Shown: positions 1-12,411 of the stretch, in pieces | How positions within the stretch are numbered: the stretch's first letter is position 1 | How the letters are laid out: each line of letters begins with the position of its first letter | Origin: Kingdonia uniflora | Lineage: Eukaryota; Streptophyta; Magnoliopsida; Ranunculales; Circaeasteraceae | Reading direction: 5' to 3' | DNA: 64,000 nt | Assembly (NCBI GenBank): GCA_014058105.1 | Contig: JACGCM010000655.1 | Span: forward strand, 1,944,501-2,008,500 | Position numbers and translations under genes: made by a program | The notes under the pieces: model-generated | Told to the model about the DNA's origin: nothing | Databases searched by the model: none | Seen by the model: only the letters and a program-made list of their open reading frames with translations

Positions 1-657
1 AGTCGTCACCTGTGCTACCGCTAGATCAATGCCTATCAGCGAAGGGTCGGTCTATTCCTATGCTTTGAGCTCTATTTAATGGTACCCCACCCACCCTTCA
101 GTCACAATTAAGAAGTCATTCAAGAAGAAGCATTTCAAATCAGCAGCACACCCATGCATACTCGCTAGGATCCTTCTTGTCTTTTCAATCAGAACTTGTA
201 GGCTACCTTCTTTTTGCTATCACTCTTTTCTTTATTTTTCTTTTAGCCTTGCTACGCTACTCCACCTTCGATAGTTACCTAAGGGCCACTTTATGGAAAA
301 CACCCCCTATTCCATCATCGGCTTTCTTCGCCTATCTTAAAGAAATTAAAGAAAACACCGCTTCTAGCTGTTAGGGCCCTTACCCCACACCTCCTTTATC
401 TGTTTGCTTTGGAAAGATAGACCTTTTCCTTATGCGTGAAATAAAGGTTATTGCTGCAACACATCCCTAAGGCCTCTTCAATTGTTTAATTGTTTTTTTA
501 GGGCTGAGGACTGGTTAATACGTCTCTATCGCTAGGATCCTTCTCTAACTACTGATTCAAAACCTGCAACACACCCATTTTCTTTTGTCTTTCCTCAAAG
601 CATTGAAAAGGCTTCTAAACTTGGCTCCACTTGATGACCCTAGGGTTTTTTCCACTC

Positions 658-748
658 CTAGCTGTAGAATAGCTTTAGAAGCGTTCGGTCCTAGCTGTAG
701 AATAGCTTTAGAAGCGTTCGGTCCTAGCTGTAGAATAGCTTTAGAAGC
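658..748. repeat. 33-bp tandem repeat, about 2.8 copies
   Basis: Copies begin at 658, 691 and 724 with the phrase CTAGCTGTAGAATAGC. The first two are identical over the unit and the third diverges after about 25 bases. Because 33 is a multiple of three, open frames run through it on both strands and look protein-like, but the repeated peptide is a by-product of the array. Confidence 0.9.
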
Positions 749-929
749 ATTGGGCAAGTCCAGTCCCCGTTTTCTTCTTCTTTCAAGAAGCAAAACAAGA
801 AGCAAAGTCGACAGTCGAAGAAAGCGAAGAAAGCTTGATCACAGGTAGTTAAGGAAGGTCTCCAAAACACAAACACAAAAAAGCCGCTAAACTACTTTTA
901 GAAAGCTTGATCACACAAGGAAGGTATGC

Positions 930-945
930 CCGTTAGGCCTAACGG
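930..945. repeat. 16-bp perfect palindrome
   Basis: CCGTTAGGCCTAACGG is perfectly self-complementary with no spacer. It does not belong to the CGTACG or GGATCC families, so it may be a rarer member of the palindromic word set. No neighbouring gene suggests a terminator role. Confidence 0.75.
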
Positions 946-2413
946 CGTTGGCGCTAACTCTCTCGAAAGCGGGTATGCTTCTAAAACTACACTTTTCTTA
1001 CAACTCTTTCAAAAAGAGACCTATCAAATAGCTACCCGGAAAATAGGTAGTTTGGAGAGCTCATTTAGCTACAAGCAGCCGAAGAGTAGTTAGAGGCTTT
1101 GTCTTTAATGTTGTAAGAAAAGTTTAGCGGCTCTTGTTAAGCGAGGAACTTTCAGAGAGTTCAAAATAAGCGCTGAAAGCTAATAGCTCAGAAGGAAAAG
1201 CGACAGAAGTAGTTAGGGCACAGACGTAGTTTAGACGCTCTTTTCTTTAATCCAGCAAGAAATCAGGATTAAAGACAAACCCGAAGTCTATAGCGCCTCG
1301 GTTTAAAACTGTGGGTGATGAGCCGAGCTAGTTGAGCTACGTAGCTTCGGAACCTTTTCGCTAATGGAAAAGAGCTATGTTGCTAAATCTCGTTGGTTTA
1401 TGAGCGATTCGGTCTTGCTAAAGCGTAGTGGGTTTGAATGTAGGGGCTATTTGCTAGGACCCAATCCGAGGTCTTTTTGTTTTTAGGAGCTATTCAAACC
1501 TTGTTTTTAGGAGCTATTCAAACCAAGGACCTTTCCTTCCCTGGACTTTCAAAGTGGCTTCCTAACTATGTGCCGGTAAAGTCCAGTTCTTTTCTTTTCT
1601 TTCTTGCCTCCAGTAGTTTAAAAAGGATCCTTCTAAACTACAACTACACTTGCTGGGCCTCGAAAGCCTCTCCAAACTCACTATGAAACTCAAAGCAAAG
1701 ACCAGTCAGATCTTTCTTATTGAAAAGACAAGAGTCGCACGTAGCTTTTGGACAGGTGGTTCGGTCCTCACCCAGGGCTTTAAATCTGAGGATCCTTGCA
1801 AGAAAGGCTAACGGACCCTAGAATACATCTCAAAGCGTGTTTTTTAACAGGCTGACCTGACCCCTAACTACTTTTAGCCATATATCGAGCGGTAGCACAA
1901 GGAAGAATGCTATGACAAGAAGGATATGACACGGAAGTCGGTAAAAAAAAAAGGGCCAAGCAGAATAGTTAGGGTAAGGATGTTACCTCCCCACCCTCTT
2001 TCTATGCGTAGGTAGCTTCTATTCGCAAGAACCTTCTGCCAGTAGGCTAGGGTAGTTAGGAGCGGACCAATCCTTCCTCGTCTTCTATCGCCTTTTTGGT
2101 CTAGCACCGTATAGTCTTTGCTGTAGTCTAGTCTTTCGTAGCATGAATGGCTTATTTTCTTCTGTTGCTAAAAAAAACGCTTCCAAACTACAAACTATTC
2201 TGCCCGAAGCAATAGGCCAATCTGGCCTAGGCACGACGTTCTGTCAAAAGGATAAGAGCTGGAGCGTGCAACTGATCACTGAAGTGAGAATGCGGCGCCA
2301 ACTATTGCATGAGCCATGCTTTTTTTAGCCCCGTCTTCTATTTAAAGGCGAGACTAGAGAGTAGTTTGTAGTTTAGAGGTCGCACGGAACCCTTTTCTCT
2401 AGCTTAGGACAGA

Positions 2414-2478
2414 TAGAGTGACCACTGCTGGTCACTCTAGCTTATTTGGTAGTAGTGTGTTGCGGACTACCAAATAAG
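2414..2478. repeat. Double hairpin element
   Basis: Two perfect stem-loops stand one base apart. The first pairs 2414-2424 with 2429-2439 (11 bp, 4-base loop). The second pairs 2441-2452 with 2467-2478 (12 bp, 14-base loop). The second loop contains GTGTGTTGC, the reverse complement of the GCAACACAC word dispersed elsewhere. The pairing is read directly. A mobile or RNA-processing role is inference; double-hairpin elements are known from some fungal mitochondrial genomes. Confidence 0.8.
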
Positions 2479-2779
2479 AATTGAAAAGGATAGGCGATGA
2501 GCCGCCGTGGGTGAACCGATACACTACGATCTACGCCTGAGACTACATATCCGAGTCCTATGTCATCTATCGCTCTTGATGGCTATTCGACGTACGCAAG
2601 TCCTGTCAGGATTTGCTGATCTGAGCAAAGGTAGTCTGTAGTCTAGAGAGCACCGAGCGTAGTTTAGAAATCGCACCGAGCACAGAAAGAGCACCGAAAT
2701 GACTCCAGATAAGCCACTTTTAAAGAGGGTTGGATCTTTGAGTGAAGTTTGCTTCGTCCTCCGTTCCTGATAGGGTTAG

Positions 2780-3215
2780 TGCATGTGTGATGAAGCAAAG
2801 TCTCCTACTGGGTTGGGTGCATGTGATGAAGCAAAGTCTCCGTACGCAAGTCCTCGGTGGACGTGATGAAGCAAATCTACATTCTACCTATGATGGCACA
2901 AAAGTTTAGAACCGCTGCTTTCTCGGGATCTATAGTCTAACGTCTTTACTGACTCCTGGCTTATTTTTGAACTCCTGGTTGAACTTACTCCTGCCTCTCC
3001 TTGATCTTTCTATGTCCTTTTTTTTTGAGCAGAGGTTAGACCAAGTTCGCACTCCTTTTTAAAGTAGCAAGTGGAACGAGTCCATTCCTGAGTTGGGTAA
3101 ACGTGATGAAGCAAAGTCTCCTTATGGGTGAACGTGATGAAGCAAATCTCCTTATGGGTGAATGCGGTGAAAGAAATCGACGTACGCAAGTCCTGGGTTG
3201 GGTGAACGTGAGCCT
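2780..3215. repeat. Irregular repeats of a GTGATGAAGCAAA phrase
   Basis: About five to six imperfect copies of GTGATGAAGCAAAGTCTCC occur, separated by TTGGGTG or TTATGGGTG linkers. A CGTACGCAAGT word interrupts the array near 2840 and another follows at 3180, while sister copies lack it, so the short element is polymorphic among array members. Confidence 0.75.
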
Positions 3216-5640
3216 ATGGGGAAATGCACTGATTTATTCTTCTTTCTTGCTGGGGATTTGAAAACTATCTGCTGCTAAACTACCCAAACTACCTTTCTTG
3301 CTGTGGTGTGGAACTTTTTCTTGCCTAGCTTTTGATCTGCGCTTTCTAAACTACGTTGCTGGGGTCTATTTCTTGCTGCTTTGCTTTCTAAACTACGTTG
3401 TGGTGTGGAACTATTTCTTGTTCTCTCCCTTGATCGCCGTAGTAGTTTAGGAGCAGTAGTTTAGGAATCGATCAAAGTAGATATGGACTAGCTACAACAA
3501 AAACGAAACTGCCCCGCAACTCGTCTTCGAAGATCGGCGTCAAAAGGATCTCTTGCAAGTGGGACAGAAGAGAAGTCTACCTCTTTTCCTACTACTATTT
3601 AAAAGCCTCACATCTTCACTGCTAAAGGCTGTTGGCACAAAAGCTCTACCCAGCAGGAAAGCGTACAAACACCTGGGCAATCGGTTAGGCAATCGGTAGT
3701 TGACACACAGGAACAGCGTACGCAAGTGGGGGCCATCTTAAGTAAGAAGACCAACGGCTGCGCGGGTCCTTTTTCTCCCATAGCTTCGCTGCTTGTTACC
3801 CACTTTTTAAAAGGGTTACTCACCGTACGCAAGTTCAGAACTGCCTTTGGGTTATCATAACTGGTTTCCTTCTATCTATCAGTTATGGCTGAACTCCGCG
3901 CCTCTTCCTGGTATCAAGGATCTGGTAGGGACTGATGACGCCTACCAAAAGTAGTTAGAGGACTCCTAAACCATATCATTAACTACTCTACCGCTTTTTT
4001 AACAGCTTCCTTCGTGGCTTTGTACGAGTTCATTCCCACAAATCACCTAGTGGCTTTTTTAACCAGCTTCCTTAACTACCGCGGCTTTGGACGGACGAGT
4101 TCATTCCCACCCTACAACACACTCCTGGTCTGGCTTTGGACGAGTTCATTCCCACTCCACCTACTGGTCTGGCTCTGGCCTATACCCTCCCCGTCTTCCT
4201 ACTCATGATCTTTACCGTCTTCACCGTCTTCCTACTCATGATCTTTACCAAACTCTCCTTAGAAGCCTATTCCACATAACTGTACAAAGATTCCGAGCCA
4301 AAGTAGACCCTTTTTTTAGAGACCCAATTGACTCGTCGACTAGTAAAAACCGAACTCCGAAGCACTTGCGTACGTGGATCTAGGCCGAAAAAAAATGGCC
4401 CCTAAACTACAAACTACCTTTAGGAGTCTCACCGTACGCAAGTCCTCTGCTTTGGGTCCTACTCCTTTTAAAAACGCAAGTCCCCAAGTTTTCAGACTTC
4501 CACGCGTCCTCGGTTGACTACTTGTCTTGGGACACCTTTGGATTCGCTTGCTCCAAACCTTTCGGCATGGGGATCAGAGACGCTATCTAGTCATGGGGCC
4601 TTTCGCAGATCAAAGCCTCCAGTAGGCTCTACTCTTTCCTCCTTTTTTCTTTCTTTCTACCTTTCAAGGCACAGAACTAGAGAGGCCTGGACCGAGCACC
4701 GAGCAAAGCCTAGCTATTCTTCCTTCACTGAAGGCTTCGGTGCCTATGAGTCTCCGAAGTCCCCCAGTTTTAAAGGGTCCTCTTATCCTTTCACTTGCAT
4801 TCTCATCTCATTTACCTCCAGGAGCCTATTCTATGCCTCAGACCACCTCATAGGGCTTCTCATAATCGCCGCAGCTAGTCGCCGCATTCCCCCATTGAAG
4901 AGTCTCCCAATGCTCACTTCGCAGACCCACCAGACCAGACAAGCGGAGTTGAGTCAGGTAATGCCATACTAAAGAAAAGCCAGTCTTTACTATTCGCGGC
5001 TGGCAAAGAGTGAAACAAGACCTGTTAGCGTCTCTTAATTAGCGTTTCCTAACTAGCGTAGCGTCTCCAAACTATTAGCTAGCGTCTCTTAATTAGCGTT
5101 TCCAAACTATTAGCTAGCGACTAGTACGGATATTCTACTTGCTTCACTCCTTGTCGGCTAGGTGCTTGCTGGGCTTAGCACCTCGGACTTCTTCGCCGTA
5201 CGCAAGTTCTTCTTATGGCCCCCGAAAGAAGATCTGAAAGCCTTGCGCTGATACTAATAAGCCTGGCCTAATAGTTTAGCGCTACGAAGCTGGGTCACTT
5301 AGCGATGAGACTCAAATCAGAGCACCGTGCTCTACCCGGGGAGTACCTGAAGTAGTTAGAGGGTGACTCCTAAGCTACAACCACAGAAAACTCGAAGACC
5401 AGAAAAGGATCCAACTAAGCTAGTTTTTAAAGAGCGAAGGTCTAAAAGACGGCAGCTATAGAAGATCGAGTTGGGTGAGCGTAGTTTGGACCTGACTTAC
5501 CAATTCTAAGCAGTTGACTATCTCTAGGGAACCGGAGCTCAAGAGCTAATAACTATGCTATGGTTTGGTCAGTAGCGTAGGACTAAAAAAAAAAACCCTA
5601 CTCTTTAGACAAACGGTCGCATTCAGCATGCTTTTGACGC

Positions 5641-5770
5641 TTCCCAATGCTAGGATCCTTAACGCATAGGTTCCAACGCTTCCCAATGCTATTGACGCTT
5701 CCAACTCAACTCCACTTGCTGCCTTTTCCTTAGCAATGCAATGCTAGGATCCTTGACGCATAGGTTCCAA
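5641..5770. repeat. Repeated AATGCTA phrase with and without GGATCC
   Basis: The phrase CAATGCTA is followed directly by TTGACGC at about 5685-5697. In the copy near 5740-5756 the same flanks are split by exactly GGATCC. A third copy near 5646-5660 also carries GGATCC with one flank change. The occupied and empty copies differ by a clean 6-bp insertion. Confidence 0.85.
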
Positions 5771-6267
5771 GGCATACCAAACGAAGCCTCTTTGACTTCC
5801 TCGCTTCACCTATACGATGTGATGGTTATATGTCTTTTCCTCGCTTCACCTACGATGTTATGGTTATATGTTTTATAGTATCGCAATCACACTGAAAGAC
5901 AAAGCACTACGACCTACACGACGCCCTTTGTCTTTCATGTTTTTCTGTACAAAAAAACTAGTGAATGAAGTCTATGCGCAGGTGCCGCCTAACGGTTCTT
6001 CTGTAGCTGCCGTCTTCTACTTTCTAGCGCAGCCTACCGAAGCATAAGGAGGGAACCAATGGTTTTTTTAGGGCTGGCCCAAGCTCACCGTACGCAAGTA
6101 GCAGCTATAACTGGCTCACAGAGAGATATTAACAAACGCAATAAAGGCTCGCATTCAAAAGTAAGACTCCTAGGTCACTAGTCAAACGCGCCAATCCCAA
6201 CTTCTCTCATAAGCCGCGATCTGAGCCACGCTAGTTTGTCTTTAGAGAGAAAGGATCTTCATTAGAC

Positions 6268-6314
6268 ATTACGTAGTTTAGGATCCTATTTTCCATCATC
6301 CACTATTTATCCGT
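6268..6314. repeat. 47-bp dispersed repeat, copy 1 of 3
   Basis: The block contains TAGTTTAGGATCC followed by TATTTTCCATCATCCAC. The same block is present at 6918-6964 in the same orientation and at about 35053-35099 inverted. It shows that short palindromic words can also travel inside longer recombining cassettes. Confidence 0.85.
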
Positions 6315-6515
6315 CTCTAGGGAACTTGCTACGCTACTCAAGGATCCTACCTATATCTTGCGGCTACCTAACTCGCACCCTGGGGCACCTGTAATAATCA
6401 CACTAATCGCTATAGGCATATGAGGAGTGCTATTGTCCTTCGTCAACGAAAAAAAAAGACTATGATTGACGTCTTTTAGGCCTGAGATTGCCCGCCTTTC
6501 TGCCTGCATACGCGC

Positions 6516-6591
6516 TCGCCTAGAAGTGGACTCGCTACAGCGTCTCCACTAGTAAGGATTTTCAGTCCTTTAACCAACTGAGACACTCAAC
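6516..6591 (-). pseudogene. trnF(GAA) relic
   Basis: Read on the minus strand, the anticodon arm AAGGACTGAAAATCCTT is the canonical plant mitochondrial trnF arm with anticodon GAA. The D arm (CTCAGTTGGTTA) and a 3' end like CTTCTAGGCG are also recognisable. Several bases of the D loop are missing compared with normal trnF. The T-stem halves AGTGG and CCACT are separated by about 16 bases instead of 7. Acceptor pairing is poor. I read this as a decayed tRNA-Phe gene; whether it is transcribed cannot be told. Confidence 0.65.
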
Positions 6592-8355
6592 CTGTCCTGT
6601 TTGTCCTTAATGACATTACCCGATCTTCACATCGTGCTCGCTACGGTGGCTACTACCGGCGCTAAGGCTCACCCTTTTAAACCCCTTCTATATACATTGT
6701 TTTAAATAGCTCCTAATTGGTTCCACCGTCTCTAAACTACTCTATAGACAAATCCTTATATATAACAAGTCTAACTCTTTTCTATAGACAAATCCTTAGC
6801 TAGCTCGTAGTTAAGGATCCTTCACTTATCTTTACCGCCTCCTAAACCTTTTAAGAACCACTCCAAACTACCTTTTTTGAAACCCTTCAAAAGACGCACT
6901 AAGGACAAAATAGGCGCATTACGTAGTTTAGGATCCTATTTTCCATCATCCACTATTTATCCGTTAAAAAACCACCTTATGGCGCTATACCCTTTTAAAC
7001 GTACGCAAGTCCGAAGTGGAATAATCAAAGATTAGAGTTTACTTGCGTTTATTAAATTCTTACAGTGGAAAAGATGATGGAAAATGTAGTTTGGACACCA
7101 ACTTGCGTACGGAAAATCCATCATAAAAAAAAAACACTACTCCAAACTACAACTACTACTCCCACTCCACCTCTTTTCCATATTACCTCCAGCTGCCTAC
7201 AAAGCATTTCTGGTGGCCTACAGCTAGCGCATACTCATGATCCGCAGGTTCCCTTTTTAGGGGCTTTTTCTCACGGCTTCGTGCCCATAGTACCCCCCCC
7301 TTTTTTTAGGACTTGCGTACAAGGAAAGGTATTTGCAAATCTTTCGTCCTAGACCTATAGGTTGGAGCGCTTGCTTTCCCCAACACACCCGTGAGCGCTA
7401 TACACAACTGGACTGCCTTACAGAGAAACCCCCATTACGGGATTAAAGAAAAGCACTTCAACGCTTTTGCCCTTACCTTAGTCTTAGCTTCTAAAAAAAC
7501 AGCCTCATCTCCAGACCCCTAAACTACTAAAGACCAACCCCAACCTATTGTTCCGACCAAGGACCCTCAATAGCTAGGATCCTTCCAGAGGCAAAAGAAG
7601 CGCTTACAGAGTCTTCCGACCGTGGTTAAGGACCCTCGATAGGATAGTCAGTAGTTTAGCAGCGCTTCCTGAGTCAGTAGTTTAGCAGCGCTTCCTGAGT
7701 CTTCCGACCAAAGACCTCTTCGGTAGTCAGTAGTTTAGCAGCGCTAGGTCTCTAGCAGCGCGTAGTTAAGGGCACCCCACCTTTACTTTCCCAACACTTT
7801 TTCCCCGGCGCGGCGCATATCAGAGTTACGTAGGATTCGACATAGCGACGCTTTAGAGTGAATCGTTGCTAAAACCACGATGTCAGGGGCGAGTTTCAGC
7901 CCTAAAGGTTTAGAAAGCAAAAGTGCTGAATTGAGACTTCATCATTTGGAGACAGAATGGAGAACAAAAAAGACCAACCCACTGTAGAAAGAGGCGCTGT
8001 AGAAAGGTTAGCTCATGAAAGGCGCTGTAGAAAGGCTGTAGAAAGGTTAGCTCATGGTAGTTTGGAGACTCTTTCTGGTCTAAAAAAACAACTATGCTTT
8101 AAGAAAAGACCAGTCTTGGACTCGCCTATTTAGCAACCACTCTGGTAGGCCGCCAACTATGCTTAGTGACCATTCTTGGACTCGCCTATTTAGCAACCGC
8201 TCTAGTGGTTTGGCACACTTACCCGATTCGAAATACTAGACAAATGGATGACCAGCTCCTTTGGGTTGGTGCGCATTGGCTCTTGAATCGTTCGTACCGA
8301 CTTGACTGGGTAGTAGTTAGGGGAAGCCCACAAAAAACATACCTACTAAGCGGAT

Positions 8356-8422
8356 CAAGAGTGGCGGGATTCGAACCCTTTGGTTGGAGCCAAAGCTCAC
8401 GCTAGCCTTCTCAATCGCTCCC
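8356..8422 (-). pseudogene. tRNA-like fragment (T arm)
   Basis: On the minus strand GGGTTCGAATCCC forms a textbook T arm, preceded by CTTTGG and CCAAAG halves that could pair as an anticodon-like arm. Acceptor halves GGGAG and CTC pair only partly and the D arm is not convincing. The isoacceptor cannot be assigned. It may be a tRNA relic or a chance T-arm match. Confidence 0.3.
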
Positions 8423-9444
8423 ATTTTTTCCGAGTGAATAGAGTCTCACCCGACCAACTACAACCTACTGCGCAGCCGCTAAAGATTAGAGTGAGATCGC
8501 ATATATCTTAGGCAGTAGATTAGAGCCCCCCAACTACTCCCTGCGGGACTTTTCTTTGCTTTCTTTTTAAACCCACCCGAAAAGAGGAGCATAGGGGTGT
8601 GTTTGTGTTGTTGAGGCCTCAATCGAAAAAGCGTTAGCGTTGCCGTAATGTCTATTCCTCAGAAATTCTCAAAAGATAACGCGTCGTCAACCGCATACTA
8701 AGATCTTAAAGAAATCCGGGGGGGGAGCGTTGACCAGAGGAAGAAAAAAGCAGACTTGTTGTGGTTATGTCTTTCCAAAGTCACGTGTGCACCGAGTTGA
8801 GAAAAAAAGCAACAAAGAAGCCTTTCAAGTAGCAACAAGTAGCTTCGGTACCCTCCACTTCTAGTAGTTTAGAGGTAGCTTTCTAAGCTACCGTAGTGCC
8901 CACTAGAATAGGTTCTGAAAGACCAGAGCCCTAACAGATTAGCTAAAAAAAGAAGCGTGAGAAGGATCCTAAACTACGCGTAGTGAGGATCCTAGCAAGG
9001 ATCCTAGTCATAGCTGTAGATTAGAAGAAGGCCTAAAGAGAGGCGGTGGGAGTTTAAAGGTACGTAGTTTGTAGTTTGGAGCATTTCAGACCGTAGTTTG
9101 TAGTTTGGAGCAGTTTAGGTAGTTTAGCCGCAAAAAGAATGGGTTCAAAAGAAAAGAGTTGTGGCCTAATGAGTTGGCAACTATTTTAAAAGCAAGTGCT
9201 AAACAATTAGCTTTCTAAACCACTAGAATAGGTTCTCAAAACTACGGAACTTGCGTACAAGGAAAAGACCAGAGCTAACCTTTAGCTTTCTTTTAGAAGG
9301 ATCCTAGGTAGGATCCTAAACTACGTGCTAAAAGAAAGCTTGCTAAAGCTAGTAGTGGTAATGTCTATATCTATAGAAGGAGGTTGAGTTAGGATTAGGT
9401 AGCCGGGGGTGTGTTGTGGAGCTAGCTTTCTTTTAGTTGTAGTT

Positions 9445-9486
9445 GTAGTTGCCTAAAATATACATTACGGCGTACGCAAGTACAAC
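9445..9486. repeat. 42-bp cassette joining two short families, copy 1
   Basis: This block runs from GTAGTTGCC through AATATACATTACGG into CGTACGCAAGT and ends ACAAC. Copies are at 9445-9486, 16308-16349 and 29372-29413, all in the same orientation and, as read, the same over 42 bases. Copies 1 and 3 also share flanking bases. A TATACATTACGG word and a CGTACG word have been copied together as a unit. Confidence 0.88.
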
Positions 9487-12411
9487 GAAAACTACAAGTG
9501 CGACTTGCGTACGTTTAAAGTTGCCTAGTAGTTTAGGAACGCACTAGCGCCGGATTTGTCTATAGAAAAGGGTTAAGGTAGCTTTCAAACTACAAGCTAC
9601 CGTAGTGCCCACTAGAATAGGTTCAATGTGGAAAAGACCAGAGCTAGAGGTAGACGGAGCGATTTAAAACAATGTATATAGAAGGATTAAGGAAAAGAGC
9701 CTGAGACTTGCGTCCGGAGATTAGACAGTTTGCACCCGACTATGTCTAGCATGCATCTGTCTTCACTTCTCATTCCATCAGGTGAGTAGAGCATTCTAGT
9801 ATCGGTTGAGTGGAAGGATCCTTGGAGAATCCTTTCCAACATCTTAAACGTGCTGAGAGGCCTCTAACTACTGCTTTAGAACGTCATCGCTAGGAAGTAA
9901 GGCAAATTACCCTGGAAAAAACACATGAAAAGTGCTTTTGGGGCATTTCTAAACCACAACCACTAGGCAACCCTAAAAAAGGCTGAAGAGAAGGGCAGTT
10001 TGGACCTTGGCTCACCTTCTAGTCTTCGATCTAAACAGAGCTTGGCCTGCTGCACAATAGCAATCTATACCGCATGTATGCAAGGTGGATGTATAGCTAA
10101 GATGGCGTCTTGAACCGTTAGCACGGGATTTCGCTCAGTTAGTGACGCGGTACATAGACATATCGTGGATTTCTATTCTCGCTGTAGCTAGTAGCTAGTA
10201 GAGACCTAGCGTTCAATCTTGCTCTAAACTACTTTCACTCCAAACTACAAACTACTAAAGCCCTTATTTGCTTGTTTGCATGGGGTTTATGAAAAAAGAG
10301 ATCTCCGAAAGGGGGTGGCATAGTCAGCGATCAGACGAGTAGGACAAAGCAAAAGAGGATAGAAGAGAGCAAGGATCCTGCCGGTCAGGGTTTTAAAAGG
10401 AGTGAGGTGCTAGGACAAAGCAAAAGAGGATAGGTGATCAGTAGATAACACCTTCGTTTTTAAACTATTTTTTAACGCTAAACTACTTCTTAAAAAATGG
10501 CTCTACCAGAACCTATTCTTGTAGCTTTAGCAAGAGCTACCTAGACTCTCACAATCCACTATCATCCAAGGAGTTTCTTTCGTGCTGGATTTCGCGTTGG
10601 GTTATGCGCTATCGTTCGTAGTTTAGAGCGTTCGCTTCGCTTTAAGTTTCCTAAAACTACAAACTACGAAGACCTACGCGCGAATCGGTTAGGGTCTTGC
10701 AGGATTGGGGTCTTGCTAGGCCAGAGGAAGGTAAGGAAAGACTTTCAAAAGGAGAGGGCTCCAGTTCCGAGCGTTAGCGCTCCGAGTGGACCAAGAGGTA
10801 CGAGTTGAGCAAGCGTTGATGTGTTGCTGGTAAGCGTTGATGGCAAGCGTTGATGTGTTGCTGGAATGGATAAGAGGGGCTAGCTCAAAAAGACCAAGAA
10901 GCCGGTAAAGCCCAGAAGAAAACGGGTTGGTGCTGAACGATGAAGATTGAGAGACTTTTCCATTGGAATCCGGGGAAATGAATAGGCTAAAAGAAGGTAA
11001 TGAAAAAGACCGCAACACACCACTAGGCTAAACTTCTAAATGAAAGCCCAACGCGTAGACTAGGTAAACTAAGCAATGAACGAGAAGGTGCAAATAGGCG
11101 TTCTGGTAAAAAAAAACTACTAGCGCTCGATCAACGGACTTATGAATGCAAGACGGATAGGATACTACTGGGTCAGATGAAGGGAGAGATAGGTAATGCT
11201 GCCTATCAAATTGAAGTGTTCCCGCCCTTCTTTGTTGTGTGCAGAGGATTCCGCCTGATTGACTGAGCTTTCTATACAGTGATCCTTCCATTCCGGATGA
11301 GTTTCGGGGGGAAGAATAAGACTCAACCAGTTCTGAGGTAAAACTATGCAAACCCGAAGGATCAAAAAAACCTGGGGTGTGTTGTTTTAGTAGTTTGTAG
11401 TTTAGAGGTCTTCGCTTATCAAAAGTCCAAAAGTCGTAGAAAGCTGTTTTTTAGACAAAGCATCTGAGAAACCTACCCAAAACCAAGCTACCAGAGCGTT
11501 TAGCTAACCCGGCCTCAACGCCGTTCAATAGCGAAGATGCATTAACCACCATAAGAAAGAAGAGCCTAGCTTTGCTTTGCATAGTCTTTACAGGCCATCC
11601 CCGATCTCTTACTCAACAAGCGAGACCTAGACCTATAGGGTAGACCGGCGAGACAATCCCCATCTCTAAAACACACTGACGCTCTCTAACTCGAACATCT
11701 CTAACTCGAACATCTCTCACTCGACAAGCGAGACACCATTTGGTAGACACCAGGGCAGGACATTCCAGATCTCAAAGGCTCTTCTAAAAGTAGTTAGAGG
11801 CCAAAACACACCAAGGGACACTCTATACTTTGCCAAGAAAGACAAGCTCAGAGATGCCTTGTCTTTCTTTCTTGCTCTTTCTTGCTGGTTTTTTTACCCG
11901 TGAGTTAGGTCCTGCCTTGCTCTTTCTTGACTCAATGAAAAAGCAGATGCCTTGTCTTTTCCTAACCATAGTCATGAGCATTTCGCTATTCGTGATGAGG
12001 CTATATAGAGCTATATAGAGTAGCCTAGAGGCGGCTATTCGTGATGACTTGCGTACGGCGTTCGTACCTTCTTTATCTTGCAAGAACCAAAACTGATTCA
12101 AGACCTTCCCTATTGTCCTCTTCCCTATTGTCCTTTGGTGTGTGAGGTGATCCAAAATGCTAATGCGTAGTTTAGGAATAGAAATAGCTCTTCCAAACTA
12201 CAAACTACAAAAAACAAAACCTTTTTTAAAACAACACACTATGGCTGTCTTCGTTCTTTTAGAGCTAGTCCATCTTAACCCATAACCGCTTCAAAAAAAA
12301 CTCTCGTACCGCTAGCATAAGGAAAAGCAAGAAAGACAAGTAAGCTGCAACACAGAGCAAGTTGTGGAACTAGGCTCTTTCCGTTCCGTAGGGTACTCTG
12401 GCCCATCAAGA

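Larger units (their letters stand above)
1..6515. other. Gene-free repeat mosaic, left end
   Basis: I see no supportable gene here. The stretch is built from short dispersed words (GTAGTTTAG, GGATCC, CGTACGCAAGT, GCAACACACC) and several local arrays: a 33-bp tandem near 0.7 kb, a double hairpin at 2.4 kb, repeats of a GTGATGAAGCAAA phrase between 2.78 and 3.2 kb, and repeated phrases ending in GGTTCC around 5.64-5.77 kb. A 47-bp block at 6268-6314 recurs at 6918-6964 and inverted at 35053-35099. The open frame at 177-374 has one hydrophobic stretch but no recognisable homologue; frames at 585-848, 4087-4383 and 4514-4972 are repeat-derived and read differently in each array copy. Confidence 0.7.

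Noticed and set aside
177..374. 65-codon frame with a hydrophobic segment
   Set aside because: No recognisable homologue, no conserved motif and a length expected by chance; a single hydrophobic run is common in T-rich DNA.
4087..4972. Open frames of 98 and 152 codons
   Set aside because: No motif or homologue is recognisable, and the first is made of repeated TCATTCCCAC-type phrases.
8166..8405. 79-codon frame overlapping tRNA-like sequence
   Set aside because: Its C-terminal half is the complement of a tRNA T arm, and the N-terminal half repeats a nearby duplicated phrase (TTGGACTCGCCTATTTAGCA).
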